Source of the DNA: an uncultured Bacteroidota bacterium
GTDB taxonomy: Bacteria; Bacteroidota; Bacteroidia; Flavobacteriales; Flavobacteriaceae
DNA length: 60,209 nucleotides
NCBI GenBank assembly: GCA_902582405.1
Contig: CACHSA010000008.1
Coordinates: 1 to 60,209 of the forward strand
Direction: 5' to 3'
The number at the start of each line of letters is the position of its first letter. Position 1 is the first letter of the stretch. Below the pieces are notes generated by a model. That model did not search any database and was not told where the DNA came from. It worked only from the letters and a program-made list of their open reading frames with translations. This document shows, piece by piece, positions 1-10,615 of this stretch. Position numbers and translations under genes: made by a program.

Positions 1-493
1 AATCTCCCGTCTTTTCATTTAATTTATTTTTAGAAGATTTAACATCAGAATCTAAATTTTTAGAATTGGTAGATTTTGTTTTACTTCTACCTCTTCTGGT
101 ACTTTTCTTGGGAGTATCAGATTTTGTGTATAGCTCATTGAAATCAACAAATTCAATCATTGCCATGTCGGCATTATCACCCATCCTTTTTCCTAGTTTA
201 ATAATTCTTGTATATCCCCCCGGTCTGTCACCCACTTTGTTAGATATTGTTCTAAACAATTCACTAACGCTTTCCTTGTCACGAAGGTATCTAAAAACAA
301 TTCTTCTATTATGGGTAGAGTCATTTTTTGTCTTAGTAACAAGTGGTTCTATGAATCTTTTAAGAGCCTTAGCTTTAGTAACTGTTGTGTTTATTCTTTT
401 GTGCTGAATAAGAGAACAAGCCATATTCCCTAATGTGGCCTTCCTATGAGCTGTTTTTCTTCCTAATTTTATTTTTTTATTTCTGTGTCGCAT
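1..493 (-). CDS. rplQ: 50S ribosomal protein L17 (3' end outside window)
   Basis: L17 is a large-subunit protein near the peptide exit tunnel. The start is the ATG at 493-491, giving [20 protein letters not shown] followed by a region with [15 protein letters not shown], which is diagnostic for L17. The frame stays open to the window edge, so the stop is not seen. After the conserved core the protein continues into a Lys/Ser/Thr/Asn-rich low-complexity tail (roughly positions 1-130), a C-terminal extension beyond the usual length of about 116-130 residues. It is the last visible gene of the alpha operon, 14 bases after rpoA. Confidence 0.93.
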   Translation of the reverse strand, partial: MRHRNKKIKLGRKTAHRKATLGNMACSLIQHKRINTTVTKAKALKRFIEPLVTKTKNDSTHNRRIVFRYLRDKESVSELFRTISNKVGDRPGGYTRIIKLGKRMGDNADMAMIEFVDFNELYTKSDTPKKSTRRGRSKTKSTNSKNLDSDVKSSKNKLNEKTGD

Positions 494-507
494 ATAGGTG
501 ATTAATT

Positions 508-1500
508 TTAATCCTTGTCCAATTTATATTTTGATAAATTCATTCCAAATGACAAACCTTTTAGAATGACTAATTCTTCTAATTCAGTTAAAGATTTCTT
601 ACCAAAATTTCTAAATTTCATTAAATCATTTTTATTATAAGAAACTAAATCACCAAGAGTCTCAACCTCAGCTGCTTTTAAACAATTTAGTGCTCTAACA
701 GATAAATCCATATCAACCAATTTGGTTTTTAAAAGCTGTCGCATATGCAAAGATTCTTCATCGTAAGTTTCAGCCTGAGCGATTTCGTCAGCTTCTAATG
801 TAATTCTTTCATCTGAAAACAAAAGGAAATGATGTATTAGTGTTTTGGCAGCCTCAGTTAACGCATCTTTTGGATGAATAGATCCGTCAGTATTGATTTC
901 AAAAATTAGTTTTTCATAATCTGTTTTTTGTTCAACACGATAATTTTCAATGCTATATTTTACATTTTTTACAGGGGTGAAAACTGAGTCAATTGAAATG
1001 ACTCCTATTTCAGCGTCAATTTTCTTGTTTTCTTCGGCAGTAACATATCCACGACCTTTCTCAATGGTTAGCTCCATTTTAATCTGAACTCCTTTTTCTA
1101 AATTACAAATAACTAAATCTGAATTTAAAACTTGAAAACCAGATATAAATTTTTGGATATCACCTGCTTTGAACTGATCTTGACCGCCTATGGAAATATT
1201 TACTTTTTCATTTTCAAGATCTTCAATTTGCCTTTTAAATCTGATTTGTTTAATATTTAGAATTATTTCAGTAATGTCTTCAACTATTCCTGGGATAGTT
1301 GAAAATTCATGATCTATATTTTCTATTTTAACTGAAGTAATTGCAAAACCTTCTAGTGAAGAAAGTAACACTCTTCTCAAAGCATTACCAACTGTTAAGC
1401 CATAACCAGGTTCTAAAGGACGAAACTCGAATTTACCTTCAAACTCTGAAGAATCAATCATAATTACTTTGTCCGGTTTTTGAAAATTTAAAATTGCCAT
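508..1500 (-). CDS. rpoA: DNA-directed RNA polymerase subunit alpha
   Basis: The alpha subunit forms the dimer on which RNA polymerase assembles and contacts promoter DNA and activators. The 330-residue protein has the N-terminal assembly domain (about 1-230, including [20 protein letters not shown] near residue 38) and, after a short linker, a C-terminal domain with the helix-hairpin-helix segment [15 protein letters not shown]. The length is normal for Bacteroidota. It lies between rpsD and rplQ, as in most alpha operons. Confidence 0.98.
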   Translation of the reverse strand: MAILNFQKPDKVIMIDSSEFEGKFEFRPLEPGYGLTVGNALRRVLLSSLEGFAITSVKIENIDHEFSTIPGIVEDITEIILNIKQIRFKRQIEDLENEKVNISIGGQDQFKAGDIQKFISGFQVLNSDLVICNLEKGVQIKMELTIEKGRGYVTAEENKKIDAEIGVISIDSVFTPVKNVKYSIENYRVEQKTDYEKLIFEINTDGSIHPKDALTEAAKTLIHHFLLFSDERITLEADEIAQAETYDEESLHMRQLLKTKLVDMDLSVRALNCLKAAEVETLGDLVSYNKNDLMKFRNFGKKSLTELEELVILKGLSFGMNLSKYKLDKD

Positions 1501-1523
1501 ATTTGTGATATTATATTAGTTAT

Positions 1524-2129
1524 TTATTTTGAGTAAAGCTCTACTATTAATTGTTCTTTTATATTCTCAGGGATTTGAATTCGCTCAGGAGTGTTAACAA
1601 ATGTTCCTGTCAAATTATCTTCATCCCAAGTTAGCCATTCGTATACTGAAGAGTTGTTTTGAAGAGAAGCTTGGATTGAAGTTATAGACTTGGATTTTTC
1701 TCTTATTCCCACTTTATCTCCAGGCTTAATATGACATGACGGTATATTAACTACATTATTGTTTACAACTATATGCCCATGGGATACAAGCTGCCTTGCT
1801 CCACTTCTCGAAGGAGATATTCCTAATCTATAGACGACATTATCTAATCTGGATTCGCACAGTTGAAGTAAAACCTCTCCGGTTACTCCTTTACTTCGCG
1901 AAGCTCTATTAAAAATTATTCTAAATTGTTTCTCCAGAATACCATAAGTATACTTTGCTTTTTGCTTTTCCATCAACTGGACTGCGTACTCAGATTTCTT
2001 TCCTCTTCGTTTGTTATTTCCGTGTTGCCCCGGAGGATAGTTTCTTTTTTCAAAAGATTTATCAGAACCAAAAATTGGTTCACCAAATTTTCGTGCAATT
2101 TTTGATTTAGGACCCGTATATCTTGCCAT
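1524..2129 (-). CDS. rpsD: 30S ribosomal protein S4
   Basis: S4 nucleates 30S assembly on 16S rRNA. The 201 residues begin [20 protein letters not shown] and contain the S4 RNA-binding domain (about residues 90-150, around [20 protein letters not shown]). No cysteine zinc knuckle is seen at the N-terminus, so this is the zinc-free form. In many bacteria S4 is the autoregulator of the alpha operon; I could not identify its mRNA target here. It sits between rpsK and rpoA. Confidence 0.98.
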   Translation of the reverse strand: MARYTGPKSKIARKFGEPIFGSDKSFEKRNYPPGQHGNNKRRGKKSEYAVQLMEKQKAKYTYGILEKQFRIIFNRASRSKGVTGEVLLQLCESRLDNVVYRLGISPSRSGARQLVSHGHIVVNNNVVNIPSCHIKPGDKVGIREKSKSITSIQASLQNNSSVYEWLTWDEDNLTGTFVNTPERIQIPENIKEQLIVELYSK

Positions 2130-2144
2130 TTTAAATTATTTTAA

Positions 2145-2528
2145 TTAAACTCTTCTTCTTTTAGGAGGACGACATCCGTTGTGTGGTAAAGGGGTAACAT
2201 CAACAATTTCTGTGACTTCAATCCCACTGTTGTGAATTGTTCTAATCGCAGACTCCCTTCCGTTTCCAGGCCCTTTTACATAGACCTTAACTTGTCTTAA
2301 CCCTAAATCTTGAGCAGTTTTTGAACAATCTTCAGCTGCAACTTGAGCTGCATATGGGGTGTTTTTTTTAGAGCCTCTAAATCCCATTTTACCCGCCGAT
2401 GACCATGAAATTACCTCTCCTTTAAGATTTGTAATTGAAATTATAATATTATTGAAGGAAGCGTTTATGTAAGCTTCGCCAACGGGCTCTACAGAAACTT
2501 TTCTTTTTTTATTTGAAGATTTAGCCAT
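2145..2528 (-). CDS. rpsK: 30S ribosomal protein S11
   Basis: S11 is part of the 30S platform near the mRNA exit path. The 127-residue product has the family core ([36 protein letters not shown]) and the invariant C-terminal stretch [15 protein letters not shown]. The length is typical. It follows rpsM by six bases, so the two are probably cotranscribed and translated together. Confidence 0.98.
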   Translation of the reverse strand: MAKSSNKKRKVSVEPVGEAYINASFNNIIISITNLKGEVISWSSAGKMGFRGSKKNTPYAAQVAAEDCSKTAQDLGLRQVKVYVKGPGNGRESAIRTIHNSGIEVTEIVDVTPLPHNGCRPPKRRRV

Positions 2529-2534
2529 TTTTAA

Positions 2535-2909
2535 TTATTTAGTTGCTTTCTTTTTGTTAGCTATTGTTTTTCTCTTTCCTTTTCTTGTTCTAGAGTTGTT
2601 TTTAGTTTTTTGCCCTCTAAGAGGAAGACCAGTCCTGTGTCTTATTCCCCTGTATGAACCGATGTCCATAAGTCTTTTAATATTTAACTGTATCTCTGAA
2701 CGTAGTTCTCCTTCTACTTTAAATTTAGAAATAGATTGAATAATTGATTTAATTTCTGTATCTGTCCAATCTGAAACCTTTTTATTCAAATCTACTTTTG
2801 CGTCATTTAATATTTTTGAAGAGCGATTTTTACCAACTCCATATATATAGGTTAAGGCCACTTCGCCCCTCTTTGTTTTAGGTAAATCTACCCCTGATAT
2901 TCTAGCCAT
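2535..2909 (-). CDS. rpsM: 30S ribosomal protein S13
   Basis: S13 lies in the 30S head and contacts the 50S subunit and P-site tRNA. The 124 residues start [19 protein letters not shown], carry the helix-two-turn-helix region ([14 protein letters not shown]) and end in the basic tail that reaches the tRNA ([20 protein letters not shown]). It starts one base after the rpmJ stop codon and heads the ribosomal part of the alpha operon. Confidence 0.98.
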   Translation of the reverse strand: MARISGVDLPKTKRGEVALTYIYGVGKNRSSKILNDAKVDLNKKVSDWTDTEIKSIIQSISKFKVEGELRSEIQLNIKRLMDIGSYRGIRHRTGLPLRGQKTKNNSRTRKGKRKTIANKKKATK

Positions 2910-2910
2910 A

Positions 2911-3027
2911 TTATCCTTGTCTTTGTTTAAATCTTGGGTTTTTTTTGTTAATCACATATAACCTACCCTTTCTTCGTACGATTTTACAATCTGAACTTCT
3001 TTTTTTTATCGATGTTCTTACTTTCAT
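2911..3027 (-). CDS. rpmJ: 50S ribosomal protein L36
   Basis: L36 is the smallest 50S protein. This 38-residue reading frame was found by hand translation of the gap between infA and rpsM. It starts at ATG 3027-3025 with [20 protein letters not shown] and ends [10 protein letters not shown] before TAA at 2913-2911. Only one cysteine of the classical zinc ribbon remains, so it is the zinc-independent form, as usual in flavobacteria. Position between infA and rpsM matches the canonical order. Confidence 0.96.
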   Translation of the reverse strand: MKVRTSIKKRSSDCKIVRRKGRLYVINKKNPRFKQRQG

Positions 3028-3036
3028 AATTATAAA

Positions 3037-3252
3037 TTAAAATCTAAAAGTTATTCTTGCTTTAGTTAAATCATATGGACTCATTTCAAGTTTAACTTTA
3101 TCACCTGGTAACAATTTAATATAATGAAGTCTCATCTTTCCTGAAATGTGTGCTGTAACAACATGTCCATTTTCTAGCTCTACCCTAAACATTGCGTTGG
3201 ATAAAGCTTCAATTATTTTTCCTTCTTGTTCAATAGCTTCTTGCTTTGGCAT
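3037..3252 (-). CDS. infA: Translation initiation factor IF-1
   Basis: IF-1 occupies the A site of the 30S subunit during initiation. The 71 residues form a single S1-like OB fold, with the family signatures [20 protein letters not shown] and [19 protein letters not shown]. The length equals that of other bacterial IF-1 proteins. It starts one base downstream of the secY stop codon, which suggests translational coupling with secY. Confidence 0.98.
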   Translation of the reverse strand: MPKQEAIEQEGKIIEALSNAMFRVELENGHVVTAHISGKMRLHYIKLLPGDKVKLEMSPYDLTKARITFRF

Positions 3253-3253
3253 T

Positions 3254-4603
3254 TTATATTGAAATTTTTCTATTACTACTAGTTTTCATAAGTCCGTCAT
3301 AATGGCGATTTAATAAATATGAATTTACTTGTTGAATTGTATCTATAGCAACTCCAACCATTATCAATAAAGATGTCCCTCCATAGAACAAGGCCCATCC
3401 TTGTTGCATTCCCATTAATTTTACAACAATTGCAGGAAAAACTGCCAAGGCTGCTAAAAACAATGAACCAGGAAAAGTGATTTGGGACATTACATTATCT
3501 AAAAATTCACTAGTCTCATTTCCTGGTCTTATACCAGGCACAAACCCGCCACTTCTTTTTAAATCATCAGACATTTTATTTGTTGGTACAGTAATAGCGG
3601 TGTAAAAAAAAGTGAAAATAATAATTAGTAAACCGAAAAGTACATTATACCATAAGCCAAAAATATCTGAAAAATTAACTTGTATCCACTGACCAACTTC
3701 ATTGTTACCTATTAGTCTCCCAATATAAGAAGGGGCAAACATTATTGCCTGAGCAAAAATAATTGGCATAACCCCAGAAGCATTTAATTTAAGTGGAATA
3801 TATTGTCTTCTTCCAAAAACATTTTGGTTACTAGAGCCCATTTGATTTCTTCTAGCATATTGAACAGGGATTTGTCGCACAGCCAAGACAAGTAGAATTG
3901 AAAGTAGAATTATAATAATCCACAGTATCATCTCAATTAAAATAAGGATTAATCCTCCGTTATTCTCTGAAACCCTTGATACCACTTCTTGAGTAAATGA
4001 CATTGGTAAAGTAGCTATAATACCAACCGTTATGAGTAAAGATATTCCGTTACCTATTCCTTTATCAGTAATTTTTTCACCTAGCCACATTGCAAAAATA
4101 GTTCCAGTAACTAAAATGATAACAGACGGAACCATGAAAGAAAACCCTTTTCCTAATACAAAAGCTGAATCGGGAACACCTAATGCGCTGAGTCCAAATA
4201 AATATGCTGGAGCTTGTACAACACATATAGCAATAGTCAACCATCTTGTAATTTGATTTAAAGTTTTCCTTCCACTTTCACCTTCTTTTTGAAGTTTCTG
4301 CAAATATGGAAGTGCAACACCCATCAGTTGGACTACAATTGATGCAGAAATATAAGGCATAATACCCAAGGCAAAAACAGAGGCATTTGCAAATGCTCCT
4401 CCAGTGAACATATTTAATACTCCGAGAAGTCCACCTCCACCTGTTCTGTCTCCTAATTCGGCAAGTTGAAGCGCATCAATCCCAGGAAGAGTAATTTGAG
4501 CCCCTACTCTATATACCAATAAAATAGAGAGAGTTACTCCTATTCTGAGCCTCAACTCTTCAATTTTATAAATATTTATAAGAGCTTGAAAAAAATTACT
4601 CAT
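3254..4603 (-). CDS. secY: Protein translocase subunit SecY
   Basis: SecY is the channel-forming subunit of the general protein translocase in the inner membrane; it works with SecE, whose gene is at 43701-43898. The 449-residue protein is strongly hydrophobic with about ten membrane segments and carries family motifs such as [16 protein letters not shown] and the cytoplasmic loop [16 protein letters not shown]. Its start overlaps the end of rplO by eight bases, indicating coupled translation. Confidence 0.98.
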   Translation of the reverse strand: MSNFFQALINIYKIEELRLRIGVTLSILLVYRVGAQITLPGIDALQLAELGDRTGGGGLLGVLNMFTGGAFANASVFALGIMPYISASIVVQLMGVALPYLQKLQKEGESGRKTLNQITRWLTIAICVVQAPAYLFGLSALGVPDSAFVLGKGFSFMVPSVIILVTGTIFAMWLGEKITDKGIGNGISLLITVGIIATLPMSFTQEVVSRVSENNGGLILILIEMILWIIIILLSILLVLAVRQIPVQYARRNQMGSSNQNVFGRRQYIPLKLNASGVMPIIFAQAIMFAPSYIGRLIGNNEVGQWIQVNFSDIFGLWYNVLFGLLIIIFTFFYTAITVPTNKMSDDLKRSGGFVPGIRPGNETSEFLDNVMSQITFPGSLFLAALAVFPAIVVKLMGMQQGWALFYGGTSLLIMVGVAIDTIQQVNSYLLNRHYDGLMKTSSNRKISI

Positions 4604-5060
4604 TTTTTAAAATTAAATTTATTTTTCCACCAGCCGACTCGATTTCCTTTTGAGCTTTACTTGAAAACTTGTGAGCTGTTATTTCAATTGGTGATAAAAT
4701 TTTTCCTTTTCCTAAAATTTTAACTAAACTATTTTTTTTAGCTAGTCCCAAAGAATAAATTTTTTCAATTTCCAATTTATTTTTAACCTTTTTATTAGAA
4801 ATTAATTCCTGAATTTTTTCAAGGTTTAATACTTGGTATTGTATTCTATTAATATTTTTGAAACCAAATTTAGGAATTCTTCTCTGCAATGGCATCTGAC
4901 CACCTTCAAAACCAATTTTTTTTGAATAACCTGACCTAGATTTTGCACCCTTGTGACCTCTGGTAGAGGTACCACCTTTTCCAGACCCCTGACCTCTCCC
5001 TACTCTTTTTGAGGATTTTTTATTTGATCCATTTATTGGTTTGATATTATGTAAATCCAT
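4596..5060 (-). CDS. rplO: 50S ribosomal protein L15
   Basis: L15 is a late-assembly 50S protein with a long basic N-terminal extension. The 154 residues contain the glycine/arginine-rich start (GRGQGSGKGGTSTRGHKGAK) and the motif GFEGGQMPLQRRIPKFGF that identifies the family. It lies between rpmD and secY, as in nearly all spc operons, and its 3' end overlaps secY by eight bases. Confidence 0.98.
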   Translation of the reverse strand: MDLHNIKPINGSNKKSSKRVGRGQGSGKGGTSTRGHKGAKSRSGYSKKIGFEGGQMPLQRRIPKFGFKNINRIQYQVLNLEKIQELISNKKVKNKLEIEKIYSLGLAKKNSLVKILGKGKILSPIEITAHKFSSKAQKEIESAGGKINLILKNE

Positions 5061-5062
5061 TT

Positions 5063-5242
5063 TTATAATTTATTAACTTCTACTAGATGGTTAACTTTAC
5101 TGATCATGCCTTTGATACTTGGAGTGTTTTCATGAACAACTTCCTTTCCAATACCTCTCAAACCAAGGGCATATAGGGTTAGTTTTTGCTTTTTTAAATT
5201 CTTAATAGCACTCCTTATTTGTTTAATTTTAATTTTTTCCAT
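5063..5242 (-). CDS. rpmD: 50S ribosomal protein L30
   Basis: L30 is a small 50S protein of about 60 residues. I place the start at ATG 5242-5240 (MEKIKIKQIRSAIKNL), giving 59 residues; the frame is open a little further upstream to 5269, but that would add a non-homologous leader inside rpsE. The family motif is TLYALGLRGIGKEVVHENTP. The gene follows rpsE by four bases and precedes rplO by two. Confidence 0.95.
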   Translation of the reverse strand: MEKIKIKQIRSAIKNLKKQKLTLYALGLRGIGKEVVHENTPSIKGMISKVNHLVEVNKL

Positions 5243-5246
5243 TATG

Positions 5247-5771
5247 CTAATCGTTAAAAAGTTTATCAATAGAAATTCCTCTTTGTTTAGCTATTTTTTC
5301 AGGGCTTCTCAAACTCAATAAAGCTTCAAAAGTAGCTTTCACAACATTATGAGGGTTTGAAGAACCTTGAGATTTTGAAAGTACATTTTGAACCCCTACT
5401 GATTCAAGAACAGCCCTAACAGCTCCTCCAGCGATTACACCAGTACCTTCAGAAGCAGGTTTAATAAAAACTCTAGCTCCACCGAATTTCCCATTTTGTT
5501 CGTGGGGAATAGTTCCTTTTTTAAGAGATATTCGTATTAAATTTTTTTTTGCATCTTCTACAGCTTTGGAAATAGCCTCTGAGACCTCCTTTGATTTACC
5601 TAAACCATGACCAACAATTCCGTTTTCATCTCCTACAACAACTATGGCTGAAAAGCCAAAAGCCCTTCCTCCCTTAGTAACTTTAGTGACTCTTTGAACA
5701 GCAACTAATCTGTCTTTGAGATCAAGTCCACCAGGTTTAACAAATTCTATACTTTTATAATTTTTATACAT
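5247..5771 (-). CDS. rpsE: 30S ribosomal protein S5
   Basis: S5 contributes to decoding fidelity at the mRNA entry site. The 174-residue product has the double-stranded-RNA-binding N-domain (about 15-80; [39 protein letters not shown]) and the S5 C-domain ([20 protein letters not shown]). The length is normal. It is three bases downstream of rplR in the spc segment. Confidence 0.98.
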   Translation of the reverse strand: MYKNYKSIEFVKPGGLDLKDRLVAVQRVTKVTKGGRAFGFSAIVVVGDENGIVGHGLGKSKEVSEAISKAVEDAKKNLIRISLKKGTIPHEQNGKFGGARVFIKPASEGTGVIAGGAVRAVLESVGVQNVLSKSQGSSNPHNVVKATFEALLSLRSPEKIAKQRGISIDKLFND

Positions 5772-5774
5772 ATT

Positions 5775-6128
5775 TTAAAATTTAAGACCACCCTCCCTTG
5801 CACCATCAGCAAGTGATTTTACTCTTCCATGGTAAAGATATCCTCCACGGTCAAATTTAACCAAGCTTATTCCTTTTTTCAGGGCTCTCTCAGCGATAGT
5901 TTTTCCAACCTCTATTGAAGCCGAACACCTATTATTAAATTTATCGAAATCTTTACTGTTAGATGAGGCTGATACTAAGGTGTTACCGTTTTCGTCATCA
6001 ATAATTTGTGCATAAATATTTTTGTTACTCCTAAATACAGACAACCTAGGAGTACCTTTACTCCCTCTAATATTCTTTTTTAACTTTAATCTAATCTTTG
6101 CTCTCCTCTTGGTTTTAAATGTTTTCAT
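5775..6128 (-). CDS. rplR: 50S ribosomal protein L18
   Basis: L18 brings 5S rRNA into the large subunit. The 117 residues show the typical basic N-terminus followed by [20 protein letters not shown] and the C-terminal [21 protein letters not shown] region, shown here as [19 protein letters not shown]. Length and position between rplF and rpsE are standard. Confidence 0.98.
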   Translation of the reverse strand: MKTFKTKRRAKIRLKLKKNIRGSKGTPRLSVFRSNKNIYAQIIDDENGNTLVSASSNSKDFDKFNNRCSASIEVGKTIAERALKKGISLVKFDRGGYLYHGRVKSLADGAREGGLKF

Positions 6129-6137
6129 ATAGATAAA

Positions 6138-6680
6138 TTATGCGGATTTCCCTGCTTTTTTTCTGACTTGCTCACCAACAAATCTGACACCCTTTCCTTT
6201 ATATGGCTCTGGTTTTCTGAAAGATCTTATTTTCGCTGAGACAAATCCTAAAAGTTGCTTATCATGAGATGTCAATTTTATTATAGGATTTTTTCCTTTT
6301 TCAGATATTGTCTCGATTTTAACTTCAGGAACAATTTCAAATATGATATTATGAGAAAAACCCAAAGAAAGATCTAGTCTTTGTCCTTGCACTGAGGCGC
6401 GGTAACCAACACCAACAAGTTCAAGTTCTTTAACAAAACCAGAACTTACACCTACAATCATATTGTTTATTAAAGACCTGTATAACCCATGCTTAGATTT
6501 TATATCTTTAGATTCGGAATCCCTTGATAATGTAATCAAATTGTTTTCATATTTAACGTTTATACCATAAAAATTTTGTGTTAGCGAACCTAGTTTACCA
6601 CTAACAACTATTTTCCCGTCCTGTAGATTCACATCTACTCCTTCAGGCACTATAATCGGATTATTTCCTACTCTAGACAT
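6138..6680 (-). CDS. rplF: 50S ribosomal protein L6
   Basis: L6 lies at the factor-binding region of the 50S subunit. I choose ATG 6680-6678 (MSRVGNNPIIVPEGVDVNLQ), giving 180 residues; the open frame continues 21 bases upstream into the rpsH end, but the shorter start matches the family. Two L6 domains are visible, the second ending in the signature EPYKGKGVRFVGEQVRKKAG. It begins five bases after rpsH. Confidence 0.97.
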   Translation of the reverse strand: MSRVGNNPIIVPEGVDVNLQDGKIVVSGKLGSLTQNFYGINVKYENNLITLSRDSESKDIKSKHGLYRSLINNMIVGVSSGFVKELELVGVGYRASVQGQRLDLSLGFSHNIIFEIVPEVKIETISEKGKNPIIKLTSHDKQLLGFVSAKIRSFRKPEPYKGKGVRFVGEQVRKKAGKSA

Positions 6681-6685
6681 AATAA

Positions 6686-7087
6686 TTAATATAAATAACA
6701 AATAAGTTCACCTCCAATATTTTTTTTCTTTGCCTCTTTTCCAGTCATTAACCCCATTGAAGTAGAGATTATTGATATACCTAAACCATTTAATATCCTA
6801 GGTAAATTCTTAGCGTTAGCGTATTTCCTTAATCCAGGTGTCGATATACGATTAATTTTTCTAATTATTGATTGGCCAGTTATATTATCATATTTTAAGG
6901 CAATTTTTATTTTACCCTGCTTATTATTAGTGTCAATTAATTTGAAGCTCAAAATAAAACCTTGGTCGTACAAAATCTTAGTAATCTCTTTTTTAGTGTT
7001 AGATGCTGGAATTTCAACTGTCTTATGTTTTGCAAGACAGGCATTCCTGATTCTAGTAAGATAATCTGCTATTGTATCTGTATTCAT
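6686..7087 (-). CDS. rpsH: 30S ribosomal protein S8
   Basis: S8 binds the central domain of 16S rRNA and in E. coli represses the spc operon. The 133 residues begin [20 protein letters not shown] and contain the conserved C-terminal motif [20 protein letters not shown]. Length is typical. No S8-binding mRNA hairpin could be recognised by eye. It is located between rpsN and rplF. Confidence 0.98.
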   Translation of the reverse strand: MNTDTIADYLTRIRNACLAKHKTVEIPASNTKKEITKILYDQGFILSFKLIDTNNKQGKIKIALKYDNITGQSIIRKINRISTPGLRKYANAKNLPRILNGLGISIISTSMGLMTGKEAKKKNIGGELICYLY

Positions 7088-7098
7088 AATATAAAATT

Positions 7099-7368
7099 TT
7101 ACCAGCTTGCTTTAGTTACTCCTGGGATCAAACCCTTATTGGCCATTTCTCTAAATGTTACTCTTGACAATCCAAATTGCCTTATATAACCTTTGGGTCT
7201 TCCAGTTATCTTACAACGATTATGTAGTCTTACTGGTGACGCATTCCTCGGAAGCTTTTGAAGAGCTAAATAATCATTCTGCTCTTTGAGTGCTTTTCTC
7301 CTAGCTTCGTATTTTTTTACAATTTTCGCACGTTTAATTTCTCGCGCTTTCATCGATTCTTTAGCCAT
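7099..7368 (-). CDS. rpsN: 30S ribosomal protein S14 (zinc-free long form)
   Basis: S14 is a 30S head protein. The 89-residue product is the long form without the CxxC...CxxC zinc ribbon; its C-terminal half is [20 protein letters not shown] followed by [20 protein letters not shown]. It lies one base downstream of rplE. The long, zinc-free form is usual in Bacteroidota. Confidence 0.98.
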   Translation of the reverse strand: MAKESMKAREIKRAKIVKKYEARRKALKEQNDYLALQKLPRNASPVRLHNRCKITGRPKGYIRQFGLSRVTFREMANKGLIPGVTKASW

Positions 7369-7369
7369 G

Positions 7370-7927
7370 TTATTTCTTTTTAAATGGTAAACCTATTAAA
7401 CTTAACAATGATTTTGCTTCATTATCAGTAGAAGCCGATGTGACAAATGTAATATCCATACCAGATATTTTATTTACTTTATCAATATCTATCTCAGGAA
7501 AAATAATTTGTTCCGTTATACCCAATGTATAATTGCCCCTCCCGTCAAAACCACCTGGTTTGATTCCTTGAAAATCTCTTACTCTTGGAAGTGCAATTGT
7601 AATTAGTCTATCTAAAAATTCAAACATTTTGTGACGTCTTAACGTGACCTTAGCTCCTATTGGCATCCCTTTACGTAACTTAAAGGAAGCAACATCTTTC
7701 TTTGAAATAGTTGCAACGGCTTTTTGCCCAGAGATTAAAGTAAGTTCATCAACAGCCTGATCTACTAATTTTTTATCTGCTACTGCAGCTCCGACGCCTC
7801 TACTCAAAACAATTTTTTGAATTCTAGGAACTTGCATAGGGTTCTTGTAGTTAAATTCGCTGGTTAACGATTTTGATACAACCTTTTGAAATTCATTTTT
7901 TATTCTAGGTACGTAATTCTTTGTCAT
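7370..7927 (-). CDS. rplE: 50S ribosomal protein L5
   Basis: L5 binds 5S rRNA and forms an intersubunit bridge with S13. The 185-residue protein has the characteristic segment [20 protein letters not shown] and the C-terminal [20 protein letters not shown]. Its start codon overlaps the rplX stop by four bases (ATGA arrangement), consistent with translational coupling. Confidence 0.98.
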   Translation of the reverse strand: MTKNYVPRIKNEFQKVVSKSLTSEFNYKNPMQVPRIQKIVLSRGVGAAVADKKLVDQAVDELTLISGQKAVATISKKDVASFKLRKGMPIGAKVTLRRHKMFEFLDRLITIALPRVRDFQGIKPGGFDGRGNYTLGITEQIIFPEIDIDKVNKISGMDITFVTSASTDNEAKSLLSLIGLPFKKK

Positions 7928-8229
7928 ACTTTTTCATTACTTTTTTTAGAACTAGGCTTTTTTTCTGCAAGAGGTGATTCATTTTTATTCTTACTAACAT
8001 CTTTTCCCAAAACAGAAACATTAGATATATGTATCGGTGCTTCTTTGTCTTGAATCCCACCTTGAGGGTTTTTGGAGTTTGGTTTTATATGTTTTTTAAC
8101 CATGTTTAAACCCTCAATTATTACTTTTTGTTTCTTTTTGTTAACACTTACAATTTTACCTTCAGATCCTTTATTCGAACCTGCTATTACCTTGACAAAA
8201 TCTCCTACTTTAATTCTTAACTTTTTCAT
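7924..8229 (-). CDS. rplX: 50S ribosomal protein L24
   Basis: L24 initiates 50S assembly. It has the KOW motif at the N-terminus ([20 protein letters not shown]) and the L24 core up to about residue 75. The last 25 or so residues are Lys/Ser/Asn-rich low complexity ([12 protein letters not shown] at the end). Total length is 101 residues. The gene overlaps rplE by four bases. Confidence 0.97.
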   Translation of the reverse strand: MKKLRIKVGDFVKVIAGSNKGSEGKIVSVNKKKQKVIIEGLNMVKKHIKPNSKNPQGGIQDKEAPIHISNVSVLGKDVSKNKNESPLAEKKPSSKKSNEKV

Positions 8230-8232
8230 TGA

Positions 8233-8601
8233 TTATAGAACTTCTGGTGCTAGTGAAACAATTTTCATAAATTTTTTATCTCTCAATTCTCTGGCGACAG
8301 GACCAAATACTCTTGTCCCTATCATCTCACCAGAGGGGTTTAGAAGTACACAAGCGTTGTCATCAAACCGTATATATGACCCGTCGGATCTTCTAATTTC
8401 TTTGACAGTTCTTACAACAACCGCCTTAGAAACCTGTCCTTTTTTCATTGTAGCAGAAGGAGTAGACTCTTTGATTGTAACAACAATTTTGTCTCCAATT
8501 GAAGCATATCTTTTTTTAGTACCTCCTAATACTCTGATAGTCAGTACCTCTTTAGCTCCAGTGTTGTCAGCAACTTTTAATTTTGATTCTTGGTGTAACA
8601 T
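8233..8601 (-). CDS. rplN: 50S ribosomal protein L14
   Basis: L14 sits at the subunit interface. The 122 residues start [20 protein letters not shown] and end [18 protein letters not shown], both diagnostic. Length is exactly that of most bacterial L14 proteins. The rpsQ stop codon directly abuts the start codon of this gene. Confidence 0.98.
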   Translation of the reverse strand: MLHQESKLKVADNTGAKEVLTIRVLGGTKKRYASIGDKIVVTIKESTPSATMKKGQVSKAVVVRTVKEIRRSDGSYIRFDDNACVLLNPSGEMIGTRVFGPVARELRDKKFMKIVSLAPEVL

Positions 8602-8859
8602 TTACTTAGCTCTTTCAATAATTTGCATTAACCTCCATGACTTGGTCTTACTAATGGGTTTTACTTCCATAATTTTTACTTTATCACCTAATCTACAATC
8701 ATTTTTATCGTCATGGGCGACATATTTCTTTGTTTTAAGTACAAACTTTCCGTACTTAGGGTGCTTTACACGTCTTACTTCAGAAACAATGATTGAATTA
8801 TTCATTTTATTGCTTGTAACGACTCCAATCCTCTCTTTTCTTAATTTCCTATCTCCCAT
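8602..8859 (-). CDS. rpsQ: 30S ribosomal protein S17
   Basis: S17 is a primary 16S rRNA-binding protein with an OB fold. The 85 residues include [20 protein letters not shown] and [19 protein letters not shown], with the conserved C-terminal [20 protein letters not shown]. It lies one base after rpmC and directly before rplN. Confidence 0.98.
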   Translation of the reverse strand: MGDRKLRKERIGVVTSNKMNNSIIVSEVRRVKHPKYGKFVLKTKKYVAHDDKNDCRLGDKVKIMEVKPISKTKSWRLMQIIERAK

Positions 8860-8860
8860 A

Positions 8861-9061
8861 TTAAATAATTAAATCTTTTTTCAATTTTGTTTCAGCAGTC
8901 TTTAGACGAGCTAGAACTCTTCTAGTATTCCTTATTTGGATTGGACTTTCAAGTTCAGAAACATTACTAGTCATTTTTAAATCGAATAGTTTTTTCTTGA
9001 GTTCGTTTATTTTAACCTCTACTTCTTTTAAGTTTAACTTAGATATTTCTGCTTGTTTCAT
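8861..9061 (-). CDS. rpmC: 50S ribosomal protein L29
   Basis: L29 is a two-helix protein at the tunnel exit that helps dock SRP and trigger factor. The start is set to ATG 9061-9059 ([20 protein letters not shown]), giving 66 residues, because the frame upstream runs into rplP. The family pattern [20 protein letters not shown] and the following [11 protein letters not shown] are visible. It stands between rplP and rpsQ as expected. Confidence 0.96.
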   Translation of the reverse strand: MKQAEISKLNLKEVEVKINELKKKLFDLKMTSNVSELESPIQIRNTRRVLARLKTAETKLKKDLII

Positions 9062-9068
9062 TTTAAAT

Positions 9069-9488
9069 TTATTGAATATAGTCGTTTGCAATTATAAATT
9101 TAGTTTTAACTGGAAGTTTTTGAGCAGCCAGTCTCAAAGCTTCTTTAGCGATGTCTATGCTTACGCCAGCAACTTCAAAAAGAATTCTACCAGACCTCAC
9201 AACAGCAACAAAATATTCAGGAGCACCTTTGCCCTTACCCATTCTGACTTCTAACGGTTTTTTTGTAATTGGTTTGTCGGGAAAAATTTTAATCCACAGT
9301 TGTCCTTCACGTTTCATGTATCGTGTAGCAGCGATTCTAGCTGCTTCAATTTGTCTTGAAGTGATATACTTAGAATCCAAAGATTTAATGCCGAACATTC
9401 CGTTAGAAAGCCTGTGACCTCTTTGAGATAAACCTTTCATTTTACCTTTTTGAGCTTTACGAAATTTTGTTTTTTTTGGTTGTAACAT
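9069..9488 (-). CDS. rplP: 50S ribosomal protein L16
   Basis: L16 supports A-site tRNA accommodation in the 50S subunit. The 139-residue product starts [20 protein letters not shown] and has the family motifs [20 protein letters not shown] and [20 protein letters not shown]. Length is normal. It follows rpsC by three bases. Confidence 0.98.
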   Translation of the reverse strand: MLQPKKTKFRKAQKGKMKGLSQRGHRLSNGMFGIKSLDSKYITSRQIEAARIAATRYMKREGQLWIKIFPDKPITKKPLEVRMGKGKGAPEYFVAVVRSGRILFEVAGVSIDIAKEALRLAAQKLPVKTKFIIANDYIQ

Positions 9489-9491
9489 TAC

Positions 9492-10205
9492 TTAGTTTCT
9501 AACTTTTTTTCTTTGGTTTAAAGCTTTATTAAGTTGGCTACTTTTCTTATTCATACCAACTAATGGTGATAGTTCACGTTTCCCGTAAACTTCACCTTTC
9601 ATAACCCACACTTTTATTCCAATCCTTCCATAGGTTGTACGAGCTTCTTGCACATCATAATCAATATCTGCCCTGAAAGTTGAGAGTGGGATTCTTCCTT
9701 CTTTGTAAGTTTCTGATCTAGCCATTTCAGCTCCATTTAATCTTCCAGAAATTTGAATTTTAATGCCTTCTGAATTCATTCTCATCGCAGCTGCAATTGC
9801 CATTTTTATTGCCCTCCTGTAAGAAATTCTTGCTTCAATTTGTCTAGCAATACTAGCACCTATGAGTTTAGCATCTAATTCAGGTCTTTTAATTTCAAAA
9901 ATATTTATTTGTACTTCTTTACCAGTAATTTTTTTTAATTCCTCTTTTAACTTATCAACTTCTTGACCTGCTTTTCCAATGATTATTCCAGGTCTGGCTG
10001 TAGTGATCGTTATAGTTATAATTTTTAGAGTTCTTTCAATAATCACATTTGATACACTTGCTTTGTTAAGTCTCACATAAATATACTTGCGTATTCTGTC
10101 GTCTTCAGCTATTTTATCACCATAATCTCTTCCACCAAACCAGTTAGAGTCCCAACCTCTAATTATTCCTAAACGATTACCTATTGGATTTGTTTTTTGT
10201 CCCAT
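9492..10205 (-). CDS. rpsC: 30S ribosomal protein S3
   Basis: S3 forms part of the mRNA entry tunnel and its helicase. The 237 residues begin [20 protein letters not shown]; a KH domain follows, with [20 protein letters not shown] as its nucleic-acid-binding loop, and then the S3 C-domain ([20 protein letters not shown]). It begins one base after rplV. Confidence 0.98.
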   Translation of the reverse strand: MGQKTNPIGNRLGIIRGWDSNWFGGRDYGDKIAEDDRIRKYIYVRLNKASVSNVIIERTLKIITITITTARPGIIIGKAGQEVDKLKEELKKITGKEVQINIFEIKRPELDAKLIGASIARQIEARISYRRAIKMAIAAAMRMNSEGIKIQISGRLNGAEMARSETYKEGRIPLSTFRADIDYDVQEARTTYGRIGIKVWVMKGEVYGKRELSPLVGMNKKSSQLNKALNQRKKVRN

Positions 10206-10206
10206 T

Positions 10207-10611
10207 TTAATTTAATTCATTGTTAGATTCGAGTATTACAGTAACGTGATTAGATCTTTTTCTTATCCTATGAGCCCTTCCCTGGGGAGCAGGTCTAAGT
10301 CTCTTTAGTATTCTCCCTCCATCAACCCTAATTTCATTCACAAAAATATTTGAACTTTCAATACTTTTGTCCTCATTTTTGGATTGCCAATTCGAAATAG
10401 CAGAAAGAAGAAGTTTTTCTAAAAATTTTGATGCTTGTCTAGGATTAAATTTTAAAATGCTTAATGCTTGCCCAATCTCTTTACCACGTAATAGATCTGC
10501 TACTAATCTCATTTTTCTTGGTGATATAGGGCAATTATTAAGTCTAGCAAAAGCAAGTTTCTTTTTTCGCTCTTTTAAAATATTTGCTTTATTTCGTTTT
10601 CTTGTTCCCAT
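10207..10611 (-). CDS. rplV: 50S ribosomal protein L22
   Basis: L22 lines the narrowest part of the exit tunnel with its long beta hairpin. I use ATG 10611-10609 ([20 protein letters not shown]), giving 134 residues; an upstream in-frame extension to 10671 lies wholly inside rpsS and has no L22 similarity. Family motifs are [20 protein letters not shown] and the hairpin region [20 protein letters not shown]. Confidence 0.96.
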   Translation of the reverse strand: MGTRKRNKANILKERKKKLAFARLNNCPISPRKMRLVADLLRGKEIGQALSILKFNPRQASKFLEKLLLSAISNWQSKNEDKSIESSNIFVNEIRVDGGRILKRLRPAPQGRAHRIRKRSNHVTVILESNNELN

Positions 10612-10615
10612 TGAC

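Noticed and set aside
66-407. Plus-strand open frame of 113 codons with hydrophobic residues
   Set aside because: It lies antisense to rplQ, whose minus-strand frame is a clear L17; the composition is that of a shadow frame.
8072-8872. Long plus-strand open frame of 266 codons
   Set aside because: It is antisense to rplX, rplN and rpsQ, which are unambiguous; antisense frames are common over these genes.
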